Notes: generated by a model not told the origin, from the sequence alone. Numbered from the stretch's first letter, positions 21,080-32,289 are shown. The stretch: 64,000 nucleotides of DNA from Streblospio benedicti (GCA_019095985.1 CM032669.1:28231349-28295348); one strand, 5' to 3'. Program-made: numbers and translations.

Positions 21080-21160
21080 ATTTCACACCAACTGACCATG
21101 TGCATTAGCAGGAGAATGTCACTATTTCACACAAACTCTATATCAACATGTAGGTCTAAG
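21080..21160 (-). repeat. Inverted-duplication unit, inner arm
   Basis: CATGGTCATTTCACACCAAC then TGACCATGTGCATTAGCAG is the reverse complement of 18670-18715. The match continues into the LINE fragment (TATTTCACACAAACT). Confidence 0.7.
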
Positions 21161-21185
21161 TAAGCCTCAAATTAAAACCAATTCT

Positions 21186-21312
21186 ATAGACTCCATTTTT
21201 ATAGTAAATCCTTTCCTCATGGTCCCAATATTTTATAAAGAGATCACCTCTCTATTAAGACAATGTGAGTTGAGAGCCCGAAGTTGCTTAGTACAGAGGA
21301 CCTACTGCACTG
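21186..21312 (-). mobile_element. MITE-A fragment
   Basis: AAAGAGATCACCTCTCTATT AAGAC is the reverse of the family's core. The right end reads GAGGACCTACTGCACTG, a worn terminus. Confidence 0.55.
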
Positions 21313-21404
21313 TTATTTGCTATATATTAGTCATTCATACACTTTTATTGGCTATGTATGATACTTTTCATACTGTTTACTTACTGTAATTATATCTGGC
21401 CATC

Positions 21405-21538
21405 GACGGACACCCAGCACTTGTTGATCACAGTCTGTGGCGTTCCTTCCTCCCGTGCCGGGCCTCTGCCTCTTCTCGGACATTAACACGACATTACCAC
21501 CTCATTGCTATGTGCTCTGAATATGGGATGTGTTACAC
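21405..21538 (-). repeat. Inverted-duplication unit, right arm
   Basis: Reverse complement of 17464-17600: CTGTGGCGTTCCTTCCTCCC, GCCTCTTCTCGGAC and GTGCTCTGAATATGGGATGT. About 90% similar by eye. Confidence 0.8.
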
Positions 21539-21539
21539 G

Positions 21540-21762
21540 CACAGTAGAACCTCTCTATCTAGACCAACAGAGGCTGGATTTCCTTCAAATGGTCTCAATA
21601 AAGAGGTGGTTTGTTTACGGGGGTACTAGCGGGACCACCTAATTTCTCACAGTCCTAAACCAACATAAAGAGACCAATATGAGACTCCATAAAACAAACT
21701 CTCCCCTATTGAGACCCTTAATAGCTATCAACTGGTCGGTCTAATAAAGATGCTCTACTGTA
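21540..21762 (+). mobile_element. MITE-A copy, longer than usual
   Basis: Intact termini ACAGTAGAACCTCTCTATCT and TAATAAAGATGCTCTACTGT A. About 220 bp rather than 180, with an extra interior segment in inverted arrangement (GGACCACCTAATTTCTCACA G). Confidence 0.85.
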
Positions 21763-22135
21763 CAAGAAACAAACCACTGCTTTTAACTATAAACATAACA
21801 GAGGAGAACCGAAACCAAAGCACAACAAGTCATAACTGCAGCATCATTAAGCAATGAAAAGTGAGCAAATCTTCAGGAATGAGCTTTTCACCACTCGAAT
21901 CCCGATGTATTCCCCAAAGCTCGGCACTCGAGCAAAGACAATGCAAGTGGCTTATCTGGAGGACACATAGGTAACGCCAATCATGGGTTAGCTACCTCGA
22001 TTTTTCTCCTATTAGGCCCACATTACCATCCATCCCTTTGCCAATAAAGCTACTTTTACACGTTAGTGAATGTGGCTTTCAGTGCGGAGGCGGGAAGCGA
22101 TTACGCATTTGTTTGGGTTTGGGTTGATATCTGAC
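21763..22135. other. Unique sequence, possible regulatory block
   Basis: 21860-22030 is non-repetitive (GAATGAGCTTTTCACCACTC, GCAAGTGGCTTATCTGGAGG). No gene. Confidence 0.25.
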
Positions 22136-22136
22136 G

Positions 22137-22324
22137 TACAGTGGAACCTCTCTATTACGACCACACTGAGGCTGACTGCGAGTGGTCATGAAAAAGAGGT
22201 GGTCTCTTCACGGAGGTTCGCTATGGCTTGTTTAACAATGTTTATGATTGCTTGAGGCTGTGAGCAGTCGCATTACGGAGGTGGTCTCAATGAAGAGGCG
22301 GTCTAAAATGAAGTTTCTGCTGTA
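22137..22324 (+). mobile_element. MITE-A copy, full length with TA flanks
   Basis: TACAGTGGAACCTCTCTATT on the left and ATGAAGTTTCTGCTGTA on the right. Interior GAGTGGTCATGAAAAAGAGG and GGAGGTGGTCTCAATGAAGA. A good type copy for the family. Confidence 0.88.
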
Positions 22325-22984
22325 TTCTACACAGTTGTGAAGGCTGATATTGATGGGGAACTATTCTACATTTTATATAGTTGTGGTTTATGTTTTTGGT
22401 TGATATTAAACAGAAGTAGAGTACTTTTTAAGTGGCTGCCTTTATTCTTTTATCAAGCAAAAATGAGTATTTACGTACAGTAAAACCTCGCTCTTGTGGG
22501 CACCTGATGGGATAGTGACACGTTTTCTAATAGTCAAGCATTTTATATCAAATTTGTATTCATTTCTTTTGTTACTGTTAAATATTGTCACATGTATGAA
22601 TAAATTTCAACAATTGTTAATATAGGTTATGTTTTGATGTTAAACGTTTTTCGATTTACACTCCTTTTCAAATCTAGCTTGTATTTTGGTGGGGAAAGGG
22701 GGGAGTAGGTGGAGTGGGGAACGCCCCTGCGATCTGCCTATGCTACGTTATATAATTTGAAGCAAATTCGCGCATTACCACCTGTATTGTGTTATTTTTA
22801 CCTAGCAGAATGGGTGATTCTGTCGTTGAATATTGATGATTGCACTAGTTGTGGTTTACTATATGCTCAGCAATTTGCGAACGATGAATACATACACACG
22901 TACATGCTTTGATTTTCTATTCTGCTTGTCAAGATAGTGCAAGTATTAGAAGGACATTAGCTTCGATTCGCCATATCAGCAAGG
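22325..22984. other. Intergenic with a MITE-E end
   Basis: ACAGTAAAACCTCGCTCTTG TGGGCACC at 22478 matches the left terminus of the element at 40971-41150; its right end is not found. No gene. Confidence 0.4.
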
Positions 22985-23065
22985 ATATGGGTAATTTTGG
23001 CGCATGCGTGTGAATCACGTGATGTCACGTGATCCACAAAACTAATGGCGCCGTCTTCACGTGGC
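22985..23065. promoter_or_regulatory. Candidate promoter: NRF1 site, tandem E-boxes, YY1-like core
   Basis: GCGCATGCGT (23000-23009) fits the NRF1 consensus. TCACGTGA occurs twice, 2 bases apart (23015-23022, 23025-23032), a third CACGTG lies at 23058, and AATGGCG sits between them. This combination is typical of broadly active TATA-less promoters. No first exon can be attached on either strand. Confidence 0.35.
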
Positions 23066-23734
23066 AAAAATAGGTCTTCGGGCGCTTATTAATTGCTCCA
23101 CTTTTTGTAACATGGTTTTCAAAGTTATAAATAGATATATTGGCATTGTGGGCTTGTGTGTAAGTGTTGAAATATAGGTGATTTTCCTTCAAGCTAAGTA
23201 GTCACACAGTGACTATTGTTAATTAGCCCGGTAGAGTTGGAGAAATATTCCTCTGTGGTAATGATGTTCAAAGTGTAAAACGCAAACTATATTGCTGATT
23301 ATTTGTGTTGATTGTTGGCTTTGTTTGTATATAAAAACCATTGAAAAAGGAGAAGTAAGTTATGCCAGAGGCGATCATTTGCTGAATCTGTTGGACTGTT
23401 GTAACCTAACACTGAATCCACATGTTTCCATTCAAGTTATTAGATAATATCGCCGAGGAGTTAAGCAAGATTATGTGGGGCAAGTAATACCATTGACTTG
23501 GTGTGAATGTATATATTCGTCTTTTCTTGCGTGGCTGGCATTTAAGACCATAAACTACACACTTACATTTATTTACGTTTAATTCTGGTGCTTTCATTTT
23601 GGTGGTACTTTTTTGTGAAACATTGTCACACGGTGACGCACCATTCATCTTGCAAAGGATTTATGGCGTTTTAGGTAATTTACCCAAGTCATTTAAAGAC
23701 AATTGTGTGCATTTGTTTTTCACGTCTTTTCTTG
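23066..23734. other. Intergenic, no gene seen
   Basis: Unique AT-rich sequence. Confidence 0.4.
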
Positions 23735-24010
23735 CAATGTAAAAATTCTGGTGCATGTCATTACAGCCCAGTCTATGGTGGAGCCATTTATCAATGCCAC
23801 AGACAATATACATACAGTTACTGGTGCCTGCAACCAATCAGATGAGCTTATTTGCATACTTGTCGCTGAAAATGAACATTCTATTCAATCCCTGGAGGAT
23901 ATCAAAACTGATGATTTCCTATCTCATTATGGTAAAATCTATTATTTGCTCTAAAAGGTTAGGTTAGTGCACAGAACAAAATGACGTGAGTACCTAACCT
24001 TTGGTTGTGT
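23735..24010 (+). mobile_element. MITE-B copy
   Basis: Shares ATTTATCAATGCCACAGAC, ATACAGTTACTGGTG, AGCTTATTTGCATA and the terminal ACCTAACCTTTGGTTGTGTG with copies at 28745 and 31115. An open frame with AG and GT at its edges crosses it but is repeat-derived. Confidence 0.7.
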
Positions 24011-24037
24011 GTTCTCTGATAACAAGTGAGTAAATTA

Positions 24038-24222
24038 TAAAAAGGGTGAACGTTGATTAATAAGTGCAAAAGACAGCACAATTATTGAGCACTAAATGTA
24101 TGGTAGGCATGGCATAAACTAAATGACGATAATGAAAAAGGTGAACGTTGATTAATGAGTGCAAAAGACAGCAAAATCATTGGGCACTAAATGTATGGTA
24201 GGCATGGCATAAACTAAATGAG
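24038..24222 (+). repeat. Tandem duplication, 2 x ~95 bp
   Basis: AAGGGTGAACGTTGATTAAT through GGCATGGCATAAACTAAATG A occurs twice with only a few substitutions, so it is recent. It begins just beyond the MITE-B end. Confidence 0.92.
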
Positions 24223-25112
24223 GATTGTATTGTTGTTGTACTTACACTTTCCATGTGCATTAGAACAAAACAGTAAACATACATACTCAGTTATCAACTA
24301 TTGCAATATGAATAAAGGGGAAAGTAGAAATGTAACGAGTCCCTTACATCAAAATGTGACACAGAGACTAATTTTAGCATGGGAACTATGTAAAAGCGTT
24401 TTCCCGCGTGACGCTTCTGGATCCTTGTTATTGATTGATCACTTTTCTTTTTGCATTGTTGTTATTTTGTGGCAGCAAGTTTTGACTTATTTACTTCTTC
24501 TTCTTTCTCCGTTTTGCCTCTGTAGGCTGTACACAGAGGTCTCTATATGTGTTAAAACTGATATGGTGACACGGACACCCTTGAGTTACTTTTACCTCTC
24601 AATATCCTTACCTATGGACATGCCTCCGGACGCACATGTATTCGCACGACACTTATTGTGGGACCCCATGTAGGGTCTATACAGGTGGCATAGTTTATGC
24701 GTGAGTAAACTTATGTTAATTTGATAAATCTTCTATGTTTTATCCCCTGCGTGTTTTGTACAAGCATAATTTTAAGATATATGTTTTGTAAAATCTATAA
24801 GCCTTTTCTGATTTCCTCTTATCATGTTGTTGTTTTTGATAGTGTTTTACGGGCACATTATGGATAAAACAAATAATGCTTGTACCTTTTAGGCCTGTCT
24901 CCTGATAGTTGATGAAAGAAGAGCATAGTTGTTTCTTCCATACCCATTCTCATGCTTTTCATTAAAAATGAACACCCTTGACTCTTACATCCTCTTTTAA
25001 CATGTCTGCAAGCTTTCACACGTACAAAACATTTTATGTGAAATCCTAGCTCCTCTCCCCAGTCTCTCTTTAAAAACCTGGATCTGCAACTGCAAGCTAG
25101 AGCACAACAAGC
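24223..25112. other. Intergenic, no gene seen
   Basis: A 151-codon frame (24218-24673) crosses it but has low-complexity hydrophobic content and no splice signal or domain. Confidence 0.4.
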
Positions 25113-25291
25113 CCAGTAGAACTGCCAATTAAGACCACGTCAAATTAAAGACTACCGCTATAAGACAATATCTCGTGACATCAAACCTTCATAACGAGAC
25201 CCAACAAGAACCTCCATAAAGAGACCACCTCGCTATTGAGACCACTTAAAATAACATCAACGGAGGTCTCAGTAAAGAGATTCAACTGTAA
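25113..25291 (-). mobile_element. MITE-A copy, inverted
   Basis: Termini CAGTAGAACTGCCAATTAAG and AGTAAAGAGATTCAACTGTA; interior in reverse (CATAAAGAGACCACCTCGCT ATTGAGACCAC). Confidence 0.85.
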
Positions 25292-25594
25292 TTACATTGT
25301 ATATTCATTTGACTGACCCAAAGCACACAATTTACACACTATCACATATTTTTATGGCAAGTTCCACGTTTCTCACATATAGCACCAAGTAACTAATGCG
25401 TCCCAGCGGAAGTTTCCCAGTGACCACAAACAAGCTAATGATCTGGAAGTAATGGTCAGTTGATAGTTCTAGTGTTTGTATGCACTGTGAGCATAATGAC
25501 CTGAGAGTGAGCAGAGAATGGACCCGTGTTTAACTTTGGGCGTTTCATGGTCACATGCTCTCCTGGTCAACATCTATGGTGAGTCACTGTTGAA

Positions 25595-25800
25595 ACAGTT
25601 TAACTAGAATTTGACCGTTGGGCCCGTTCAACTTGAAGCTGAAGGGGGTAGTTCGAGTTATATGACATTTTGAGTCATCAAAATGACTTATCATGTAAAG
25701 CAAAAAATGACTCATCGTTAAAAGCAAAATGAAAGGAAACCGTTAATATTGTTCGAGTTATCCATGATTTCAATATATCAGAGGTTGATATATAAGCTGG
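25595..25800. mobile_element. MITE-D copy (TTCGAGTTATCC family)
   Basis: GTAGTTCGAGTTATATGACA, an internal ATGACTTATCATGTAAAGCA / ATGACTCATCGTTAAAAGCA duplication, then TTGTTCGAGTTATCCATGAT. Flanks include GGCCCGTTCAACTTGAA. Superfamily uncertain, pogo-like termini suspected. Confidence 0.45.
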
Positions 25801-26035
25801 TCTAGGCCCTGGCACTATAAGCATAATGACGTGCGTGGGTGTGCATGTGTGGGTGGGTGTGCGTACATCTATGTGTGCGTGTGTGTTTGTGTGAAGAAAA
25901 TGGACCCATGCATGTTTACGAAGGAAATATTGTGGTCAGATGCTCTCTAAGTGAGTTATTGATGTAACACAGTACTGGTCCTAAATAATGCGTGTTTGTC
26001 ATTGGCCACACTGCTGCTGTTATACTCTCAATTGA

Positions 26036-26300
26036 TTGCTGATGGGCGTTGAGCAAACTCATCCAGAGTAGATTTCACACTGCTCCGTGGTACCTACACT
26101 TTAAATATGTACACGCCAGGCGATCGAAGACTAACGAAAGTGAATGGTGAACACCATGTGCTATGGTATGAGTGCTGTATGCTCCTCGGTGAGTTGAGGA
26201 AGACGATATAGTCTGCCAATAGTGTTGGAAATGTACAGTCGCTCGAGCACGAAAACATTGAAAAGCAATGGTAAAGAAGCATATATATTTACATATAGTG
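26036..26300 (+). mobile_element. tRNA-derived SINE, copy 2 (diverged)
   Basis: Body only: GGGCGTTGAGCAAACTC, CTGCTCCGTGGTACCTACAC, GTATGCTCCTCGGTGAGTTG and ACAGTCGCTCGAGCACG. The tRNA head is not recognisable. Confidence 0.8.
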
Positions 26301-26359
26301 CTCACATTTTATAGTAAGACCAGGCAACATACAGGAGACTGCACAAAAGTCCGCCTGTA

Positions 26360-26547
26360 AACAGTACAACTTCTTTATTAATACCACCAGGTGCGGGGGT
26401 TAGCCTCAACAAGTGGTCACAATAGAGATGTGGTCTTAGTATGGACGTTCATGTGGATGTATTTTTTAAGGTTTGGGGTTGTGGGAAATTGTCTTATTAG
26501 ATGTTAGTCTCAATGGAGAGGTGGTGTTGGTTTGAGGTTCTAATGCA
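26360..26547 (+). mobile_element. MITE-A copy
   Basis: AACAGTACAACTTCTTTATT, then GTGGTCACAATAGAGATGTG, AATGGAGAGGTGGTGTTGG and an end GAGGTTCTAATGCA. Confidence 0.8.
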
Positions 26548-26629
26548 CGTCAACCACAAACAGCATGTCCATTGTTGAAATTGGCGTACACTAATAGGTC
26601 CTGTGTGTACATGGGAAAAGGGCAAATTG

Positions 26630-26785
26630 TCTTCGAGGCATCAGGTAAACGTTGCTGGCGCCTCGCTGGCCTGGTAGATCAGTGATAATTAACTACAGTC
26701 AGGATTAGCAAGTTGTCGACCAAACATTGTCAAGGTTAATTATGCTGGTAAATGGGTATGTAGTCATGCCTATGCATATGGGAAC
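26630..26785. promoter_or_regulatory. Candidate regulatory island
   Basis: Unique block with GGCATCAGGTAAACGTTGC, TGATAATTAACTACAGTCAG, GGATTAGC and AAGGTTAATTATGC. Clustered TAAT and GGATTA cores suggest homeodomain binding; inference only. Confidence 0.3.
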
Positions 26786-28138
26786 GCACGTCTGTGTACG
26801 GTAGCTGGGTGGGGTGGGATGGGGCCATATAAGTCAAGCGAGAAAAATATATGTGACTTTGGTAGTTTGATGATAAATGTATATTGATCATAGAATAAAT
26901 GACAATATTGGTTCACTGTAAATTATGAAAAATTGGCCTTTAGATAAGTTAAAAGCATTTAGTAAACTTACATTGAAGACTTCAAAATTAACAACCAATA
27001 CAATTATATGAATTTCTTGAAATAAACGACAACGTTATAAAAATACATCATCATACTTTTTTTCTAATCGTAGTTACTGTCTAAAACCAGCAGGTGGCTA
27101 CAAACAATTGCATTCTGGGAAACAAAATAGACAAACAGTATCAGTCTTTATCATTTCTTTCTGCCATGCCGCAGAATCGTAGAGCTTTGGTTGATTGAGA
27201 CTGCACCGCGTGGGTAAAAATTGTTTAACTATTTTGAGACATCACTACGATCGTACCTAAATATTTCATGTGAGACAGCGAAAAAGCTTCATGCATATGC
27301 AAAACAGCCACGTGCTTGGTTTGTTTGTCTATTTATTTCTCATGCTCCTTATTTATACGAAAACTGGTGTATTGATATCAATTTTAATGTACACGCACTG
27401 TTGTTATGACAGTTAAAAATATTAAACAACAGCCACAGTACAGGTGAGGCTACTAACATCGCAAAACCTACACCGATATTATAACCCCGTTACAGATGCA
27501 AGGGACGTTTTTGCACATAATCCCCGAGATGATTTGCACTCAGAGATGATTTACGTGCAATCAAGGGGGTGTTGGTGTTTGAGAGGTGCGATAATTGTTT
27601 TACTGTGTCTTGTTCACCAGCTTTGGTTGGAAATGTACAGTTGGACAATTGGTGATATTTTTTATTCATATTGCAATTCATAGTCAGATTTAGGCGCGTA
27701 GACAGTGCATGACATCTGCCTACACTTTGTCAATAGAAATATGTCATTTTCTTGGTTGTTTTGGCATGTCTGTGAGTTTTCCTCATACAAAAATTATTAA
27801 AGTCACTGGTTGGGCAGGGGAGGATGCAAAAAGCACGCGCCTCCCTTTTTCCTCCAGAATAATCTGTTTCCATGGAGTTTGTCATGTCCGCGTGCATACA
27901 AAACCGATGAGATACCTTGAGTGTGTATCCCCTCCATTTAAATAAATACATCTTCCAGTGCCCCAACACAAAAAAAACTTTCCAAAATCCCGGATCTGCT
28001 ACTGGAGAAACACACACTATACCTATGAACAATGTGTTTGTTGCACACATTGTAATATTGCTTGTCTAATCGATTCCTGTGACTTGACAAACCCTAATTT
28101 AATATTGCATTGCCAGTACATGGTAGTGAATGGGGGGA
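26786..28138. other. Intergenic, no gene seen
   Basis: AT-rich unique sequence with short chance frames on both strands; nothing with splice signals or domains. Confidence 0.4.
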
Positions 28139-28139
28139 A

Positions 28140-28300
28140 TCTAATAACTCCATTGAGAACACGCTGTGGATTGGCCTTACCTGGTCTCAATAGAGAGATG
28201 GGTTCTTTACAGGGGCTCAGGACGGTCTCTTTATGAAGGTCTAAGACCGTGACAAATGGTCTTATTACAAAGTTGTCTCTTAATAGATGCGGACCCTACG
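28140..28300 (+). mobile_element. MITE-A copy, worn termini
   Basis: TGGTCTCAATAGAGAGATGG, ACGGTCTCTTTATGAAGGTC and AATGGTCTTATTACAAAG preserve the interior closely. Confidence 0.8.
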
Positions 28301-28744
28301 TGGAGGTTGACAAAACCTAATTATAATACACTGCCACGTTGTCAGCATGGTACTGAAAACAGGGCAATCTAGTAACAGTATGCGTAAATAGTTTGGGAAA
28401 TGGCTTGTTTTCCATAAAACAAGCCTCTGATTGGCACCTACAGCAATTACACAACTTAGCTCCAAGCTAGAACAGCGGAATGTACAACTGTTCTAGAGGT
28501 CAACATAAGAACTAAAGTGAGGATACTCTGACCTCCTGAATGTTTAGGCAACCTGATGCAGAATGCAAGTGTTTTAGTCCTTTTGCGTGCAGGTGTACTT
28601 TAGTATGCCTGCTTTGCAGGAGAATACTCATATGATTTCGGCAGTTTGCCATACCTGTTAATAATAATATACAGTACCATCAATTTAGAATAGGAATATT
28701 CCATGCAAACTAAGCAATACTTTAACTGTCGACTTTACAATCTC

Positions 28745-28955
28745 CCCCCGGTCATTTATCAATGTCACTGTCTGAATACAGTTACTGGTGAATACAGAAG
28801 AACTGGCTAATTTGCATAATTGCATATAAAAAGCGAGCTTGTATTCACCGTCTTAAAGACACTATAATTGGGGGATTCCACCAATCACCTGTTATTATGT
28901 TCAAAGCTATATCACCCAAGTGATATAACTAGGTAACCTTTGGACTGAGTGTTTC
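28745..28955 (+). mobile_element. MITE-B copy
   Basis: GGTCATTTATCAATGTCACT, ATACAGTTACTGGTGAATAC and TAGGTAACCTTTGG near the right end. Confidence 0.7.
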
Positions 28956-28959
28956 TTCA

Positions 28960-29030
28960 CCATGGATCACCCCATCTGATCACGTGATCCATCACCCTGG
29001 ATCACATGGATCAATGGACGGACGTCTGGA
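28960..29030. repeat. Cluster of TGGATCAC words
   Basis: TGGATCAC/GATCACGTGATC occur four times in about 60 bases, including the palindrome GATCACGTGATC. Function unknown. Confidence 0.5.
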
Positions 29031-29559
29031 GCAGCAGGGGTACAAAATACCTGCATAAAAATGACCACCAAATTCCATCGTTGTCAACAGAGTATCAGCT
29101 CAGCGTCCAAAACGGAGTGTGACTCATATCCATTTTGCTTGTGTTGCCTGGTTAAACCATCCAGTGGACAGTAAATTGGCTCACTTGTGAGAGATTTCCC
29201 AATAAACGTCCCATAAAAAGTGATCTGATCATGGCCGACCCATAATTGTGACATACACCCCGCGAGCACCCCCTTGGGGCGTGCCAGCAAACTACAGCGC
29301 GTACTTTGTAGATTTTTTCATGATCTCCAATATACGGCTAAATTGCAAGTCAATATTCGATAAGACTGGACATGAGAAGATCCTGCTGTTGACCCACCCC
29401 CACCTTTCCAGATTAGGAATCAAACTGCTCGTTTGCCCCCCTGCAATGTTGTATCGTATATTTGTTTCTCATAAATCGACTATACCCACATCCAACCGGA
29501 GATCATTTAGTCAGCCCACTTTGTTGTTCGCTAGCTAGCCATTTACAACAACCGACAAC

Positions 29560-29705
29560 TTTTAACATAATGAGCAGGTGATGATCTCTTTAGAGGATGA
29601 ATACTCAGTTTTAATACAAATATGCAAATGAGCTTTGACACCAGTAATCTTATGCCCATTGACCGGAGCATGGTTAATGGTCCCACAATAGACTGTGGCG
29701 ATTTG
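29560..29705 (-). mobile_element. MITE-B partial copy, inverted
   Basis: AACATAATGAGCAGGTGATG, TACAAATATGCAAATGAGCT and GACTGTGGCGATTTG match the reverse of the family. Confidence 0.65.
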
Positions 29706-30052
29706 ACACACACCCACCGTAGGTCTTTTTTAAAACTGTACATATACAGTGTCACAATACAACTTCAACAACTTGTGATTTGATTCATAATCACGAAACA
29801 GATGGGGACGAAACATGCCATCTGGCCAGTTACACCTTAAACACTCACAAGACTGGCAGCAGCATTTTAGCTAGCCTATCACATGGCCTTTAAATGATAT
29901 CTATTAGAGCTAGAGGCTGTCACAATTGCACTTGCTCGTCTTCTTTGCACTTGATATATGGTTTACACGAGCATTTTTTGTAATAATAGAAGAAACAACT
30001 ATTAGATATAATGTCTTTTGAAAGACTACGTTTTAGCTGTCATTGGCAGCTG

Positions 30053-30112
30053 TTGATGACGTCTTACACAGATATTGATGACGTCTTACACAGATACTGG
30101 TGACGTGCGCGC
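30053..30112 (+). promoter_or_regulatory. Tandem CRE-like sites, 22 bp period
   Basis: TGACGTCT at 30057 and 30079 and TGACGTGC at 30101 sit exactly 22 bases apart inside a short tandem repeat (GATGACGTCTTACACAGATA). Followed by GC-rich GCGCGCACCTGTCAGG. CREB/ATF-type factors bind TGACGT; binding here is inference. Confidence 0.45.
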
Positions 30113-30758
30113 ACCTGTCAGGGGGCGGGGTGAAGCGGCCGTGGATCACAGCTCATCAGGCCGGGAGCTGCTTGATTACAGAGATAGGCTAAAATGGTCA
30201 GAATTATGGGAATTTTTGCCTGTTTGCGGTTTTCAATGTATTCTTAGTACAGAGAGAGCACTTACTACTGTGTTGTTATTGGGGTGGTTATAAAGAAATG
30301 TGGGAAGATGCTGTAAAAGAGGGAGTTTGGTAAATGGGATAAAAAGGGGTATGTAGGAAATAGAACCAAAGGCAAGTGCATCAGTTAGTGTGCTCTTCTA
30401 AACATGTCTTTTGAATAGGACGTTGACCAGATATCTGATCATTTGATTTTTTTTATTTACTCAAATAAATATTCTATATTATGTATGTGATAATTACATC
30501 CACTGATGGAGCAGCCACCTTTAAATAGGACCAACAGAGAGAGTAGTGTGTTTTTTTATTCTTCATACCCTGTTATGGAAATACATGCAGTTTCTGTCGT
30601 TTCACATGACATTATGATTGCAAATGAGATCTTCAATATCTAAGAGCGGGAGAGGCAACCAGTAATTTCATGGGATTTGTGCGCTCACAAGAATTGTCAA
30701 ACACCCGTGAAAATGACATTTATGGTGGGAGAATACTGAAGATATTGAATCTAGTACG
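30113..30758. other. GC-rich start then AT-rich intergenic
   Basis: 30113-30190 is unique and GC-rich (AAGCGGCCGTGGATCACAGC), possibly part of the CRE-containing element. The rest shows no gene. Confidence 0.3.
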
Positions 30759-30759
30759 G

Positions 30760-31045
30760 TCGGTTCTGCCAATGGGTGTTGAGTAAACCTACCTCTAACA
30801 GGTTGCATACTGCTCTGTGGTACCTACACGTTAAATAGGTACGGGTCAGGCGAGTAAACGCTAATGTGGGTGATAAGCACGTTTGAGCTACGGTTGCAAT
30901 GTGCTGTATGCTCCCCAGGGAGTTGATAAAGATATAGTGTGATAAGGATCCCAATGACCTGGTGTATATGTAAAGTCGCTAGAGCACGGCAAATTGTGAA
31001 TTGCGACTGTAAATAAGCACATTTACATTTATATTTATACTAAAG
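30760..31045 (+). mobile_element. tRNA-derived SINE, copy 3
   Basis: GGGTGTTGAGTAAACCTACC, GCTCTGTGGTACCTACACG, AAACGCTAATGTGGGTGAT, GATAAGGATCCCAATGACCT and an ACATTTACATTTATATTTAT tail. Lacks a clear A/B box head. Confidence 0.85.
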
Positions 31046-31114
31046 TACCAAAGTGCTTGCACAGTTTGGTAGTGTTTCCCTGTCGAAGAAAATGGTCAGC
31101 ACTTCCATGTGTCT

Positions 31115-31395
31115 TTCTTAGAACCAGTCATCATATTCATAAACACGACAGACTGCTTTGCAATGTACTACAACAACGCTACTGATGTATGATTCCACTC
31201 AGAACAAGTCAAAAAGCTAATTTGCATATCTGTATCATAAAGGGTGCTTGTATTCAATGCCTTAGATATGCCACTCCTGGAGATCCCCAGGCTATATGCT
31301 CATCATGTTAAAATATATCTAAGTATTGCTTTAAATGATTAAAGAAACGTGCACGTAACAAAGTGGTGTAACTACCTAAACTTTGGTCGCGTGAT
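31115..31395 (+). mobile_element. MITE-B copy
   Basis: AAAAAGCTAATTTGCATATC, TATGCTCATCATGTTAAAAT and a right end AACTACCTAAACTTTGGTCG. Confidence 0.7.
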
Positions 31396-31399
31396 GTAT

Positions 31400-31885
31400 A
31401 TGTGTTTACTGTCACTAAAATCCATCAATTGCTGCAGTGCAAGCAACAACAACATTCCCCCGTGAGTAACCACCATCACCACCGTCATCAGTGCAGCCTG
31501 CGCGACACCAGCAAGATCCATGGCCACATCCATCATCAGCCACAAAGTGATGCCCAAAGTTAAAGTCATTATGAATAATGATGCAGTGGCTTCTGAATAC
31601 CAACATCAGATAAACGATTACAGAGTTGTGGTTTTTTAGTTGACATGTCTTTCATTGAATATAAAAAAGCAGGCTAGAGAAGAAGAGATTTGTGCACAAA
31701 AATATGAGTGCAGGACATTGTAGGTATTATAGTTACACCCCCAAGTCTTGATGATGAATAATGAATGGACACATTTGGAACTACACAACCAGGACTTGGC
31801 CAATAAGTCACAAGATAAATAGATCGATTAATTAAGTCATTGATGCGTCCATTGAGTAGACACTAGCAGCATTCTTTATGGCGAG
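31400..31885. other. Intergenic; unique block 31425-31570
   Basis: AATTGCTGCAGTGCAAGCAA C and CACCACCGTCATCAGTGCAG suggest a GC-balanced unique element; frames on the minus strand here are short and unsupported. Confidence 0.25.
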
Positions 31886-31889
31886 AGTT

Positions 31890-32095
31890 CTTTGCACATA
31901 ACCAAAGGTGAGGTAGTCACTTGATGTTGTTCATTGTGTTTATCATACTTTTTAAAGCAATAGGTGGCTTTTGCAAGAGTGAGCAGGTGACTTAGGAAAT
32001 TCGCAGTTATGATGCATGTGATTGATGAATACAAACATTCTATTAGATTGTTCTGATTCGCTGAAAACCCCTGTAACTTCATCTTTTTACTGCAC
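31890..32095 (-). mobile_element. MITE-B copy, inverted
   Basis: AACCAAAGGTGAGGTAGTCA, TTTTTAAAGCAATAGGTGGC and GAGTGAGCAGGTGACTTAGG. With the plus copy ending at 31395 it forms a loose inverted pair. Confidence 0.75.
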
Positions 32096-32289
32096 CATTA
32101 ATGAATGACACCGTAGACTTGATTCTGGTTGTGTATGACTCCACGCTATCCAGGGAGAAATCAAAAGCAAAGCTGAACCCACCAAAAAAGTTGGACTCAA
32201 TAGCACAAAATCCACAACTTTAATGGGTTCAAACAGCGACTCCATTAACACAATAATGCCAAAAAAGGGGTGATGTAAGGAACAAAAAG

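Noticed and set aside
23703-23954. An 83-codon plus-strand frame with AG before and GT after it, exon-like
   Set aside because: The sequence is a MITE-B copy; the same blocks recur at 28745 and 31115 without an open frame.
24218-24673. 151-codon plus-strand frame
   Set aside because: AT-rich, hydrophobic low complexity, no splice or start context, no recognisable family.
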